From assembly GCA_003054495.1 (NCBI GenBank), contig CP028514.1, positions 174,501-238,500 on the forward strand: DNA of 64,000 bases. Direction: 5' to 3'. The stretch comes from Carboxydocella thermautotrophica. Its GTDB lineage: Bacteria > Bacillota > GCA-003054495 > Carboxydocellales > Carboxydocellaceae. Shown one piece after another: positions 1-8,786 of this stretch. The position numbers and the translations under genes are program-made. The notes beneath the pieces were generated by a model, which worked only from the letters and a program-made list of their open reading frames with translations, was not told where the DNA came from and ran no database searches. Every line of letters begins with the position of its first letter. The first letter of the stretch is position 1.

Positions 1-1
1 G

Positions 2-1363
2 CCCCATAACATTGATGCTGTTATCGCTGAGATTATGGCCCGAACTCATGTGGGTTGTGATGCCGATGCAGCCAACATTTTGCTCGGCGGATTAAAGGGA
101 GCACTGGCTGATTATACCGGTATGTGTTTGTCAACTGAGCTGTCTGATGTCCTGTTTGGTACCCCTGAACCGGTAGTTACTCAGGCCAACCTTGGCGTGC
201 TGAAGGAAGATGCTGTTAACATTGCGGTTCACGGTCATAACCCGTTACTTAGTGAAATTATTTGTGATGTCGCGTTGAAAATGAATGAAGAAGCTAAGAA
301 AGCCGGGGCCAAAGACGGTATTAACATAGTGGGTATTTGTTGTACGGGTAATGAGGTGATGATGCGACGGGGGATTCCGCTGGCTACTAACTATCTATCC
401 CAGGAAATGGCCATAGTTACAGGTGCTGTAGATGCGATGGTCGTAGATGTGCAGTGCATTATGCCTGCTCTTACCAGTGTAGCGGAGTGTTTCCATACTG
501 AAGTAATCACCACTATGCCTGTAAATAAAATCACTGGCGCCACTCACATAGAGTTTCGGGAAGAATCGGCTGTGGAAAGCGCCAGGAAAATCGTAGAAGT
601 GGCAATTGAGGCCTTTAAAAGACGGGATAAGCGCAAGGTCAACATTCCTGACTACAAGCAAACAGCCATTGCCGGTTTCAGTGCCGAGGCAATTCTAGCG
701 GCCTTAAGCAAGCTAGATGCCAAAGACCCGTTAAAGCCATTGATAGATAATATCGTTAACGGTAATATTCAAGGAATTGCGTTGTTTGCAGGATGTAACA
801 ATCCTAAGGCGATCCAGGACAATAACTTTATCACCATTGCGAAAGAGCTGGCGAAAAATAACGTCCTGATGCTGGCTACTGGTTGTGGAGCCGGTACCTT
901 TGCTAAAACCGGTTTAATGACTCAGGAGGCAACCGAGGCTTATGCCGGTGAATCCTTGAAAGCTGTACTCACTGCTATTGGCAAGGCAGCCGGATTAAAC
1001 GGACCTTTGCCTTTAGTACTGCATATGGGATCTTGTGTAGATAATTCCAGGGCCGTTAATGTAGCCGTAGCTATAGCTAACAAGCTGGGAGTGGATTTAG
1101 ATAAACTGCCTCTTGTCGCCTCTGCTCCTGAGTTTATGTCGGAGAAGGCAGTAGCTATTGGGACCTGGGCAGTTACTCTGGGAATACCAACCCATATTGG
1201 AATAGTACCCCAGATTATGGGTTCCCCGGTAGTGGCTGAATTTTTAACTGAAAAAGCAAAAGAGTTGCTGGGTGGCTACTTTATAGTAGAAACCGATCCA
1301 GAACAAGCCGCTGCTAAACTGGTTGCCGCTATTAAGGAAAGACGTAAGGGTTTAGGGATTTAA
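2..1363 (+). CDS. cooS: Anaerobic Ni-Fe-S carbon monoxide dehydrogenase catalytic subunit, 5'-truncated
   Basis: This is the C-terminal 453 residues of CooS, which oxidises CO to CO2 at a Ni-Fe-S C-cluster. The reading frame is open from base 2, so the true start and roughly the first 180 residues, which carry the B and D cluster cysteines, lie outside the window. All six usual C-cluster ligand contexts are visible in order: the His of VHGHNP, then Cys in CCTGNE, VDVQC, FAGCNNP, ATGCGAG and HMGSCVDNSR. No acetyl-CoA synthase or hydrogenase genes follow; the partner cooC comes 71 bp downstream. Which respiratory or biosynthetic system it feeds cannot be judged from here. Confidence 0.97.
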   Translation, partial: PHNIDAVIAEIMARTHVGCDADAANILLGGLKGALADYTGMCLSTELSDVLFGTPEPVVTQANLGVLKEDAVNIAVHGHNPLLSEIICDVALKMNEEAKKAGAKDGINIVGICCTGNEVMMRRGIPLATNYLSQEMAIVTGAVDAMVVDVQCIMPALTSVAECFHTEVITTMPVNKITGATHIEFREESAVESARKIVEVAIEAFKRRDKRKVNIPDYKQTAIAGFSAEAILAALSKLDAKDPLKPLIDNIVNGNIQGIALFAGCNNPKAIQDNNFITIAKELAKNNVLMLATGCGAGTFAKTGLMTQEATEAYAGESLKAVLTAIGKAAGLNGPLPLVLHMGSCVDNSRAVNVAVAIANKLGVDLDKLPLVASAPEFMSEKAVAIGTWAVTLGIPTHIGIVPQIMGSPVVAEFLTEKAKELLGGYFIVETDPEQAAAKLVAAIKERRKGLGI

Positions 1364-1375
1364 ATTTTGTTAATG

Positions 1376-1413
1376 GGACAGGATTAGGGCTCTTTGGAGC
1401 TCTAATCCTGTTC
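1376..1413 (+). promoter_or_regulatory. Intercistronic hairpin between cooS and cooC
   Basis: A 17-bp inverted repeat (left arm 1376-1392, loop TTTG, right arm 1397-1413) pairs with only two G-T wobbles. No T-run follows, so it is not a good intrinsic terminator. An mRNA stability or processing element that lets cooS outnumber cooC is a reasonable reading. The cooC ribosome site (GAGGAAGG) lies just beyond it. Confidence 0.7.
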
Positions 1414-1434
1414 TGATAGAGAGGAAGGTTAACT

Positions 1435-2211
1435 ATGAAAATAGCAGTTACAGGTAAAGGCGGAGTAGGAAAAACTACAATTTCCGGGGTTTTAGCCAGG
1501 CTTTTTGCCGATGAAGGTTATCGGGTTTTAGCTGTAGATGCTGACCCGGACGCAAACCTTGCTTCAGCTCTGGGTATACCTGAGTCGCTTTACAAAACAA
1601 TAACCCCCTTTTCTAAAATGAAAAAGTTAGCGGAAGAACGTACCGGAGCCAATGGGGGCTATGGTTCCTTTTTCATTTTAAACCCCAAAGTGGATGATTT
1701 GCCTGAGAAATATTGTCTGGAACATCAGGGTGTTAAATTACTGGTTATGGGCACTGTTGAACAGGGTGGCAGCGGTTGTGTTTGTCCGGAGCATACTTTA
1801 CTTAAGCGATTAATGAAACATCTTCTGATTGAAAGAGACGAAGTGGTAATTATGGATATGGAAGCCGGAATTGAGCATCTTGGTCGGGGTACGGCTGAGT
1901 CGGTAGATGCTTTGTTAGTTGTAGTAGAACCAGGTCGGAGAAGTATTCAGACCGCTAACCAGATCAGGAAATTGGTTGAAGATCTTGGGATCAAAAAGGT
2001 CTTTGCTATAGGTAGTAAAATAGCTGATGAGGCGGATATTCGCTTTATTAAAGACAGTTTGGCTGATTTTGAGCTGCTGGGTTTTGTTTCTTTAAGTGAA
2101 GATATCAAACAGGCTGATTTGGAAGGAGTTTCTCCTTATGATATCGGTGGCACGATAGTTGAGGAAATCAGGTCAATCAAGGACCAGTTGCTGGCAAGAT
2201 TGAACAGTTGA
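1435..2211 (+). CDS. cooC: CO dehydrogenase maturation ATPase CooC (nickel insertion)
   Basis: A 258-residue MinD/ParA-type ATPase that helps load nickel into apo-CODH. The deviant P-loop GKGGVGKTT is at residues 7-15 and the Asp-rich Walker motif VDADPDAN follows near 34-41. The C-x-C pair (Cys115 and Cys117, in GCVCPEH) matches the metal-binding pair at the CooC dimer interface. It follows cooS with only a hairpin between, so the two are probably one transcription unit. The start has a good GAGGAAGG site eight bases upstream. Length and motifs are normal for the family. Confidence 0.96.
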   Translation: MKIAVTGKGGVGKTTISGVLARLFADEGYRVLAVDADPDANLASALGIPESLYKTITPFSKMKKLAEERTGANGGYGSFFILNPKVDDLPEKYCLEHQGVKLLVMGTVEQGGSGCVCPEHTLLKRLMKHLLIERDEVVIMDMEAGIEHLGRGTAESVDALLVVVEPGRRSIQTANQIRKLVEDLGIKKVFAIGSKIADEADIRFIKDSLADFELLGFVSLSEDIKQADLEGVSPYDIGGTIVEEIRSIKDQLLARLNS

Positions 2212-2274
2212 AGTCGGCCGTAATACCAGGTGAAAAAATATGACCATTATGTCGAAACTTGCTGGAATTTTTGG

Positions 2275-2303
2275 CAAGGAATTGCTGTAATCGTGCCGAA
2301 TAA
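2275..2303 (+). promoter_or_regulatory. Sigma-H-type promoter for the SLH/vWA gene
   Basis: -35 CAAGGAATT (2275-2283), 11-bp spacer, -10 GCCGAATAA (2295-2303), matching the Bacillus sigma-H consensus except the first -35 base. The TTG start codon is 48 bp downstream. It is one of seven such sites in the window. Confidence 0.65.
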
Positions 2304-2307
2304 ACTT

Positions 2308-2339
2308 CCCTGTGAGAAAAAGAGAAAAATATCACAGGG
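2308..2339 (+). promoter_or_regulatory. Inverted repeat overlapping the ribosome site of the SLH gene
   Basis: CCCTGTGA (2308-2315) and TCACAGGG (2332-2339) form an 8-bp stem around an A-rich loop. The right arm contributes the first bases of the GGGGAGG ribosome site (2337-2343) of the TTG start at 2352, so the structure could limit translation initiation or be a protein operator just after the predicted promoter. Confidence 0.5.
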
Positions 2340-2351
2340 GAGGCGGGAGGG

Positions 2352-5152
2352 TTGACCGGAAGACTGAAGCAACTGCTGGCAGGCTGGCTGGGGCTATTGC
2401 TGACCCTGAACAGTCTGCCTTTGCTTTGGGCGGCAGAAATGCCGCGAGATATCAAGGGCCACTGGTCAGAAGCCGTTCTGCTGCGGCAGTGGGAGCGGGG
2501 GATACTCACCGGCGAACGGCAAAAGGAAGGCTTTTATCTCCGGCCCAACCGGCCGGTCAGCCGGGCGGAGCTGGTGGTGGTGCTGCTGCGTAACGGCTAT
2601 GTGCTGGCGCAGCCATTAGCAAAAGAGCCGGTGTTGCCCGGGGACAGCCGGGGCCACTGGGCAGCCCCTTATCTGGCACAGGCGCAGGCTCAGGGGCTGT
2701 TAAAAGGCTATCCCGACGGCAGCTTCAAGCCTGACAGACAGGTAACCAGAGCCGAACTGGCCGTCTTGTTGGCCCGGCTGCCGGGCCTGCCAGCAAAGGG
2801 GAGCGGTGACGGTAAGAAGCTGCCACAGGATGTCCGGGGGCACTGGGCAGAGGAGGAAATCAAGCGTCTGGTGACAGCAGGCATAATCCAGGGCTATCCG
2901 GACGGCAGTTTTCAGCCGGAGCGGGCGGCCAGTCGGGCCGAAGTGGCGGTGTTGCTGGATCGCCTTTGGCCGGCCCATACACCTCCTGATCAGGATGGCG
3001 ATGGCCTTAATGACGGGCTGGAGGCCCGGCTGAACACCAATGCTCAGCTTGTGGACAGTGATTTTGATGGGGTAAGGGATGGAGAAGAGGGGCAACTGGG
3101 GCTAGATCCGCTGCGACCAGATAGTGATGACGATGGCCTCAGTGACCAGGAGGAAATTCTGCTGCAGACTGATCCGCGGCGGCGGGATAGTAATGGCAAT
3201 GGACGCAGTGATGGGGAGGAACTCTACCCGCAGACTTATTACAGGGCGGACAAGCCTCTGCAACCGGCTATTTCAGCCTTGCTGCCGGCGCCCGCGATTT
3301 ACGCGCTGGCGGTCAGGGAGAAAGGGACCAAAGAGAGTTTGGCCCTGCAAAACAATCCTGCTCTGTTAGGATCGGCCCTGGAGGTTATTGCTGCCCCCAG
3401 GCGACAGGGAAGCATCACCTTGCAGGCAGATCTGGCACTGGCAGCAGCTGGAGGGGCGGCCAATTTGCTGGTAGCCCATTACCGGCCAGAACGGGGGCAG
3501 ATGGAGTATTTTTCACCCCGGATACTGGAAGATGGGCGAATCCGGGTGGAAGCTGTGGAGCTGGCAGGCACCTGGTATCTGGTAGATAGGCGGCGTCTGG
3601 GACAGGCGGTTTCCCGGGAGGAACTGAAAGAGAGGGATGTGCTGTTACTGGTGGATGCTTCCGGCTCCATGGGTACAGTGGATAAAGAAGGCTACCGGCT
3701 GGAACTGGCTGCTGACCTGGTGCAGAGATTGGGGGCTGCTGATCGAGTGGCAATAATGGCCTTTACGAAAAAACTGAATTATTAGTACCACTGACCGTGG
3801 ATAAGGCCAGGATCCGGACTGCCCTGACCGGGATCGGCAGTGATGGGGATACTGATCTGCAGGGGGCAGTGGCAGCGGGGATAGATTACATGCTCAGGGA
3901 AGGCCGCCCGCAAGCGGAAAAATCCATTGTCCTTTTTACAGAGGGACACAATACCCGACCGGAGGTATTATGGGAACTGGGCGAGAAGGCAGGTAGCAGT
4001 GGGATCAGGATTCACACCCTGGGCCTGGGCGTTGGGGTGCATGGAGTGCTGCGGGACCTGGCGGAAGCCAGTGGTGGTCAGTATCAGGATGACTGGCATG
4101 GGGAGGAACTGCTGGCTTTGTATCCCCCCGCTCCGGCAGAGGACAGGGATGGAGATGGTTTGCCTGATGGGGAAGAAAGGCAGGGCCTGTTGACCCAATA
4201 CGGCCAGGTTATTTTTACCGATCCGGAGCGAGCAGATACGGATGGGGATGGCTTAACTGATGGAGAGGAAATGGGTATCAGCCAGGCCAAACCTTTCGGG
4301 TTGACAGCACAGATGGCAGTTCCAGGGTATAATATTCAGTCCAATCCTTTATTCCCGGATACAGATGGAGATGGCTTGCCGGACAAGGAGGATCCCAGGC
4401 CCCAGGTACCGGACTGGCCGATTCTGGTATTATTGCATGGTTTATTTTCTGACCGCACTATCTGGGGAATGTATAAAGACAGGGAGCATATCGCTCCTGA
4501 CAGTTTCCTGGGTTACTGGCGGGAAATGGGCTATAATCTGGAGCAGGTACTTGCCTATCAGTATCCTTCAACAGAACATGTCAGCAGGGTGGCGGCCAGT
4601 CTGGCCGCAGCCTTACCAGTTGAAGAAAAAAAGCGACATCCCTATGGCAAAAGCTATTGTTATCTGCTATTAGGCCATAGTAAAGGAGGGCTGGTGGCCC
4701 GTTATGTAGTGGAGCACAGTCTGTTCCGGGGGCGACCGGTGCTGGGGCTTTTCACACTGGGAACCCCGCACTGGGGCTGGTCACTGCTGAGCGGTTTTTA
4801 CAATGACCTGGCCCCGGATAGTGAATTGTTTGTTGTCCAGGAAAGAGAGCCCCTGAAGCGCATTTGTCAGCCATTGACGGGCAAGCCGCTGGGAGTACCA
4901 TATATTCCGCTGGCAACTGAGTACAATTCCTGGACGGAAAAACTGGTAATAGCTGACGAGGAGGTAGCAGCTTTGAAAAAAGCCGGAGACTGGGTGGTGG
5001 GCAATACCAATGCTCTGGCGCAGGGTATTCCGGCCCGCAAGCGTTACCTCCTGCGCACTCCGGAGAAATATTATCACTGGGAAAGTCACCACAATTCTCT
5101 GGTCTGGGCCACTGTCTGGCAGGAAACAGAAAAAATTCTGGGCAGCAATTAG
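2352..5152 (+). pseudogene. S-layer-anchored vWA / lipase-like surface protein, frameshifted
   Basis: One ~933-residue protein is split in two frames at an A6 run near 3769-3774. The first frame (2352-3785, TTG start with GGGGAGG eight bases upstream) has a signal peptide cut near AA28/E, three SLH domains (about 30-215) for cell-wall anchoring, DxDxDG thrombospondin-type-3 calcium repeats (about 215-300) and the start of a vWA domain with MIDAS DASGS. Moving back one base after the As continues that vWA domain (TELLVPLTVDKAR..., then DTDLQGAV). After it come three more calcium repeats (to about 4390) and an alpha/beta-hydrolase with HGLF near the oxyanion site and nucleophile GHSKGG. The second half (from GTG 3797) has no ribosome site, so it is not an independent gene. 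Either a real mutation or a missing A in the assembly is possible. Confidence 0.85.
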
Positions 5153-5183
5153 CTTCATGCCTGTGCATGAGGCTTCTTTTTTT
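5151..5183 (+). terminator. Intrinsic terminator after the SLH/lipase gene
   Basis: AGCTTCATGC and GCATGAGGCT pair around CTGT with one wobble, followed by a T7 tract. It overlaps the stop codon of the preceding frame. Confidence 0.85.
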
Positions 5184-5213
5184 GCTCATACTAATGCCAG
5201 GAGGTGAAAGGCT

Positions 5214-5648
5214 GTGGAAAATCGCTATCGCATTGCCTTTTTTACACTGCTGGCGGTTGTAATCATCGGGCTCTTATTGACTATTAATTTTGCCTATGGG
5301 GACAGGCCCCGCTTTTGTTCCAATTGTCATCTGATGCAGGGGGAATATCGCACCTGGGCAAGTTCGGTCCATCAAGGAGTAGGGTGTAATGACTGTCATG
5401 CTCCCCATGAGTGGCCCCGGAAATGGTGGTTTAAAAGCAAGGCTGGCCTGGGGCATATTTATCGCAATACTACGGGACAGTTTCCGGCGGTGCTGCGGGC
5501 TACTCCTCAGAGCCAGGAAGTGATTCAGGCCAATTGTATTCGCTGTCATAAAGGGACATTGCAGAAAATCAATACGGAACAGAAATGCTGGAATTGTCAC
5601 CGGGGAACCCCGCATGGACAAATGCTGGAAAGGGTGAAAGAAGGATGA
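5214..5648 (+). CDS. nrfH: NrfH-type tetraheme cytochrome c, quinol-oxidising subunit of nitrite reductase
   Basis: A 144-residue NapC/NrfH-family membrane cytochrome. One N-terminal transmembrane anchor (about 8-28) is followed by four CxxCH heme sites at 35-39, 58-62, 108-112 and 125-129. It should take electrons from the menaquinol pool and pass them to NrfA outside the membrane. The GTG start is preceded by GGAGG with nine-base spacing. Its stop overlaps the nrfA start as ATGA, so the two are translationally coupled. Length and heme count are normal for NrfH. Confidence 0.95.
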   Translation: MENRYRIAFFTLLAVVIIGLLLTINFAYGDRPRFCSNCHLMQGEYRTWASSVHQGVGCNDCHAPHEWPRKWWFKSKAGLGHIYRNTTGQFPAVLRATPQSQEVIQANCIRCHKGTLQKINTEQKCWNCHRGTPHGQMLERVKEG

Positions 5649-6898
5649 ATTTTTCAATGCGCACTAAAGGAATAATCTTGCTGGTTTTAGCTGGCCTGGT
5701 CCTCTGGGCTGCCGGTTGTGCCGGGCCGGAGGGGCCAAAGGGACCGGAAATCAAGAAAGGTGCCATCAAGGAAGAAACCTATGATCCCTCCGAATGGGGC
5801 AAGGTCTATCCCCTGGAATATGAGACCTATCAAAAAAATAAACTGGCGGAGCGCACCAAATATGGCGGATCAGTTAAATACTCAAAATTTACTACAGAGC
5901 CGGAAATCAAGGAATTGTTCAAAGGCTATGGTTTCAGTATCGACTATAACGAGGAACGGGGACACGTATATTCACTGGAAGATATTCGTGCCACCAAACG
6001 GAAAAAACCCAGTGCCTCTTGCTGGACCTGCAAATCGGCGCAAGTACCCAAGTTAATCCGCGACATGGGGGATAAGTTTTTTACCAGTGATTTTGAGGAA
6101 GTAGGGAAGAAGATCAATGTCCCCATCAGCTGTGCTGACTGCCACGACCCGGAAACTATGAACCTGCGCATTACCCGGCCACCATTTGTGGAGGCTATGA
6201 AGGAACGGGGGATTGATGTTACCAAAGCCAACCGCCAGGCCATGCGCAATTATGTCTGTGGCCAGTGCCATGTGGAGTATTATTTCCGCAAGGATAACAA
6301 GAAAGTGGTATTTCCCTGGAAAAACGGGCTGGAACCGGAGCAAATCGAGAAATATTATGACCAGTATGAGGGGGGCCCTTTCTTCGACTGGGAGCACCCG
6401 GATTCCAAAGCCAAATTGCGAAAAGTCCAGCATCCCGAATTCGAAACTCATATGACAGGTATCCACGGTAAAGCGGGAGTGACCTGCGTGGATTGCCACA
6501 TGCCCTATTTACGGGATAAGAATAAAGTCAAATATTCTTCTCACTGGTGGACCAGTCCCCTGAAAGATGTGGAGCGCTCCTGTGCCGTTTGCCACCGGGC
6601 TCAGAAACCGGAATGGTTCAAGGAAATGATTTACCGGATTCAGGACCGGACCTGGGCGTTGCAACAGCGGGCAGCTCAAACCCTGGTGGAGGCTCACCAG
6701 GCTGTAGCCGCGGCTGAAAAAGCCGGACGCCCGGCAGCTGACCTGGAAGCCGCCCGGCGCTTGATCGTGCAGGCTCAGTGGCGCTGGGACTGGGTGGCAG
6801 CGGAAAACTCCCGCGGTTTCCACAACCCTGACCAGGCGCTAACAGTCCTGGGACAGGCTATTGACCTGGCCAATCAGGCTATCAAAAAAGTTAAGTAA
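5645..6898 (+). CDS. nrfA: Ammonia-forming cytochrome c nitrite reductase NrfA
   Basis: A 417-residue pentaheme enzyme reducing nitrite to ammonium. The active-site heme has the Lys-ligated CWTCK motif (126-130). Four His-ligated hemes follow: CADCH (163), CGQCH (205), CVDCH (281) and CAVCH (313). The catalytic-region signature [13 protein letters not shown] is present. The N-terminus is a lipoprotein signal with lipobox AAGC, Cys25, as expected for a Gram-positive cell without a periplasm. The start at 5645 overlaps the nrfH stop. The C-terminal helices used for dimerisation are intact. Electrons come from NrfH. It may serve respiration or nitrite detoxification. Confidence 0.96.
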   Translation: MNFSMRTKGIILLVLAGLVLWAAGCAGPEGPKGPEIKKGAIKEETYDPSEWGKVYPLEYETYQKNKLAERTKYGGSVKYSKFTTEPEIKELFKGYGFSIDYNEERGHVYSLEDIRATKRKKPSASCWTCKSAQVPKLIRDMGDKFFTSDFEEVGKKINVPISCADCHDPETMNLRITRPPFVEAMKERGIDVTKANRQAMRNYVCGQCHVEYYFRKDNKKVVFPWKNGLEPEQIEKYYDQYEGGPFFDWEHPDSKAKLRKVQHPEFETHMTGIHGKAGVTCVDCHMPYLRDKNKVKYSSHWWTSPLKDVERSCAVCHRAQKPEWFKEMIYRIQDRTWALQQRAAQTLVEAHQAVAAAEKAGRPAADLEAARRLIVQAQWRWDWVAAENSRGFHNPDQALTVLGQAIDLANQAIKKVK

Positions 6899-6905
6899 AA
6901 GAAGT

Positions 6906-6945
6906 AGCCCTGACCTGTACAAACATCGGTCAGGGCTTTATAATT
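6906..6945 (+). terminator. Intrinsic terminator after nrfA
   Basis: AGCCCTGACC (6906-6915) pairs perfectly with GGTCAGGGCT (6928-6937) around a 12-base loop, then a T-rich tail TTATAATTTT. Confidence 0.85.
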
Positions 6946-6974
6946 TTGATAGCAAGCAAGAGAGAGGTGAAGGG

Positions 6975-7301
6975 ATGTTTAAAGCAGCAATGCTGTTTAT
7001 TCTGGCCGGTCTGGCGGAAATCGGGGGCGGCTATCTGGTCTGGCTGGCCTTGCGGGAGCAAAAGGGCTGGTTCTATGGAATCGCCGGGGCGACTATCCTC
7101 ATTCTCTACGGTATTCTCCCCACCCTGCAGGAGTTTCCTTCCTTCGGGCGGGTTTACGCCGCTTACGGTGGTGTATTTATCGCCCTTTCGCTGCTCTGGG
7201 GCTGGGGGATTGATGGCAGACAGCCCGATTTCTGGGATGGGCTGGGTGCGGCCATAGCATTGCTAGGAGCTGGTATTATCCTCTATGCACCCCGGGGTTA
7301 A
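6975..7301 (+). CDS. YnfA/UPF0060 family small membrane protein
   Basis: A 108-residue protein with four predicted membrane helices and the family pattern [16 protein letters not shown] near the N-terminus, then [21 protein letters not shown]0060 proteins resemble small multidrug-resistance (SMR) subunits, but their substrate is not established. The start at 6975 is chosen because GAGAGGTGAAGG lies just upstream and the sequence begins like other family members; a longer frame upstream overlaps the nrf terminator. It appears to be a single-gene unit between the nrf terminator and the yerC promoter. Confidence 0.9.
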   Translation: MFKAAMLFILAGLAEIGGGYLVWLALREQKGWFYGIAGATILILYGILPTLQEFPSFGRVYAAYGGVFIALSLLWGWGIDGRQPDFWDGLGAAIALLGAGIILYAPRG

Positions 7302-7311
7302 TCCCCCTTGT

Positions 7312-7327
7312 CTTTAACTAATTAAAA
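7312..7327 (+). promoter_or_regulatory. Candidate HisR/YerC operator upstream of yerC-hisZ
   Basis: CTTTAACTAATTAAAA. The core TTTAACTAATTAAA is a near-palindrome (12 of 14 positions agree with its reverse complement) and differs by one base from the motif before hisG at 11133. It lies 10 bp upstream of the predicted -35. Confidence 0.6.
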
Positions 7328-7337
7328 CACTAATATA

Positions 7338-7366
7338 TTGCAGAAGCGATGAGAATGGCGTATAAT
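7338..7366 (+). promoter_or_regulatory. Sigma-A-type promoter of yerC-hisZ
   Basis: -35 TTGCAG (7338-7343), 17-bp spacer, perfect -10 TATAAT (7361-7366). The yerC start is 32 bp downstream, with AAGGAGGGGG as ribosome site. Confidence 0.75.
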
Positions 7367-7398
7367 GGCAGGTGAACAGGCAGTGAAGGAGGGGGACC

Positions 7399-7704
7399 AT
7401 GAACTATCGGTCCAAACTGGAACATCCACTGGTTGACCGGCTGTTTGACGCCATTTTGTTATTGCAAAACCGGGAGGAGTGCTATCGGTTTTTTGAGGAT
7501 ATCTGTACGGTGGCGGAAATCCAGGCCCTGGCCCAGCGCCTGGAGGTGGCCAGATTGCTGGAAGCCAATGCCACTTACGGGGAAATTGCGGAACAGACCG
7601 GGGCCAGCAGTGCCACTATCAGCCGGGTCAAACGGGCCCTCTATTACGGTGCTGATGGTTATAAGCTGATTTTGCGCCGTCTGGCCGAGGAGAAAGGGGA
7701 ATAG
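7399..7704 (+). CDS. yerC: TrpR-related YerC/YecD regulator, probable histidine-regulon repressor (HisR-like)
   Basis: A 101-residue all-helical protein of the TrpR-like YerC/YecD family. The N-terminal dimerisation helices are followed by a helix-turn-helix at about 58-80 (YGEIAEQTGASSATISRVKR). From memory of comparative genomics, this family is proposed as a histidine biosynthesis repressor (HisR) in Gram-positives. The context agrees: hisZ follows after 2 bp, and the same near-palindrome lies in front of this gene and in front of hisG. It would repress both units and itself; the ligand, presumably histidine, is inferred. Confidence 0.85.
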   Translation: MNYRSKLEHPLVDRLFDAILLLQNREECYRFFEDICTVAEIQALAQRLEVARLLEANATYGEIAEQTGASSATISRVKRALYYGADGYKLILRRLAEEKGE

Positions 7705-7706
7705 AG

Positions 7707-8783
7707 ATGGAGAAAGAAAAATTCTGGCGCATACCGGCAGGAGTGCGAGACTGGTTGCCGGGGGAAAGAGCCAGCCGCAGGCAGCTGGAGGAGGTTATGA
7801 CCCGGACTTTTGCCCTCTGGGGTTATCGGGAGGTGGCCACTCCCACCCTGGAATACTGGGATAGCATCAGCCTGGGCCTAAATGATGAGGGCAGGGAAGT
7901 CATCAAGTTAATTGACCGCAATGGCGATATTCTGGCCCTGCGGCCGGACTGGACCACTCCAATTGCGCGGCTGACGGCCAGTCGCCTGGCCCAGTGGCCC
8001 TTGCCCCTGCGCCTTTTTTACAGTGGCCAGGTTTTTACCCAGGTAGAACCGCAGGTAGGGCGCTGGCGGGAGTACGGCCAGGCCGGGGTGGAGTTGATCG
8101 GCTTGCCGGGAGGCTGGGCTGATGGGGAAGTAGTGGCCCTGGCTGCTGAAAGCCTGCTGGCCGCCGGCTTAAAGGAATTTCAACTGCATCTGGGACACAT
8201 GGGATTACTGCAGGGTCTGATGGCTGAACAGGGCCTGACTCCTGAACAGGAGAGGGAAGTGAAAGCCGCTGTGTCCAGAAAAGACCTGGTGCGGGCGGAA
8301 CAGCTGCTGGGTCGGGGAGCGGAACTGCTGACCCTGCGGGGAGGCCGGGAGATGCTGGTGCGGGCAGAGCAACTGACCAGGGGACCGGAAGCGGCTCAGG
8401 CTCTGGCCGAGCTGGGGGAAACCATGGACTACCTGGAGGCTTATGGCCTGGCGGAACGGATTGTCCTGGACTTCAGCCTGCTCAGAGGGCTGGATTATTA
8501 TACCGGTGTAATTTTTGAAGGCTTTGCCCCCGGCCTGGGCTTCTCCCTTTGCGGAGGCGGCCGTTATGATGGGCTGCTGGCCCGCTTCGGGCAGCCGTTA
8601 CCTGCTACTGGCTTTGCCATAGGCTATGAACGGCTGCTCCTGGCTCTGGAACGGCAGGGAGTAAATAGACAGGGGATGGATACCGAGGTACGGTTACAGC
8701 GGAGGGAAAAGAACTGGACAGAAGTGCTGGCTGAGGCCAGAAGGCGCCGGGCAGCAGGGGAGATAGTGATAGTGGAGGGATAA
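7707..8783 (+). CDS. hisZ: ATP phosphoribosyltransferase regulatory subunit HisZ
   Basis: A 358-residue histidyl-tRNA-synthetase-like protein that lacks aminoacylation function and forms the regulatory half of the HisG/HisZ enzyme. Class II synthetase core motifs are recognisable: the GVRDWLPGE opening, RPDWTTPIARL, RGLDYYTGVIFEG and GGGRYDGLLARFG. Total length is well below a true HisRS (about 420) because the anticodon domain is missing. The short-form hisG at 11161 needs such a partner. The gene is unusual in being separated from hisG by an Agr-like cassette; agrB starts 3 bp after its stop. Confidence 0.95.
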   Translation: MEKEKFWRIPAGVRDWLPGERASRRQLEEVMTRTFALWGYREVATPTLEYWDSISLGLNDEGREVIKLIDRNGDILALRPDWTTPIARLTASRLAQWPLPLRLFYSGQVFTQVEPQVGRWREYGQAGVELIGLPGGWADGEVVALAAESLLAAGLKEFQLHLGHMGLLQGLMAEQGLTPEQEREVKAAVSRKDLVRAEQLLGRGAELLTLRGGREMLVRAEQLTRGPEAAQALAELGETMDYLEAYGLAERIVLDFSLLRGLDYYTGVIFEGFAPGLGFSLCGGGRYDGLLARFGQPLPATGFAIGYERLLLALERQGVNRQGMDTEVRLQRREKNWTEVLAEARRRRAAGEIVIVEG

Positions 8784-8786
8784 ACT

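Noticed and set aside
3766-3780. Programmed -1 ribosomal frameshift at the A6 run
   Set aside because: The zero-frame phase (ACG AAA AAA CTG) does not fit a canonical slippery heptamer, and no clear stimulatory structure was identified. Sequencing error or mutation is simpler.
3797-5152. Independent hydrolase gene starting at GTG 3797
   Set aside because: No ribosome site precedes the GTG, and the first part is the second half of a vWA domain begun in the other frame.
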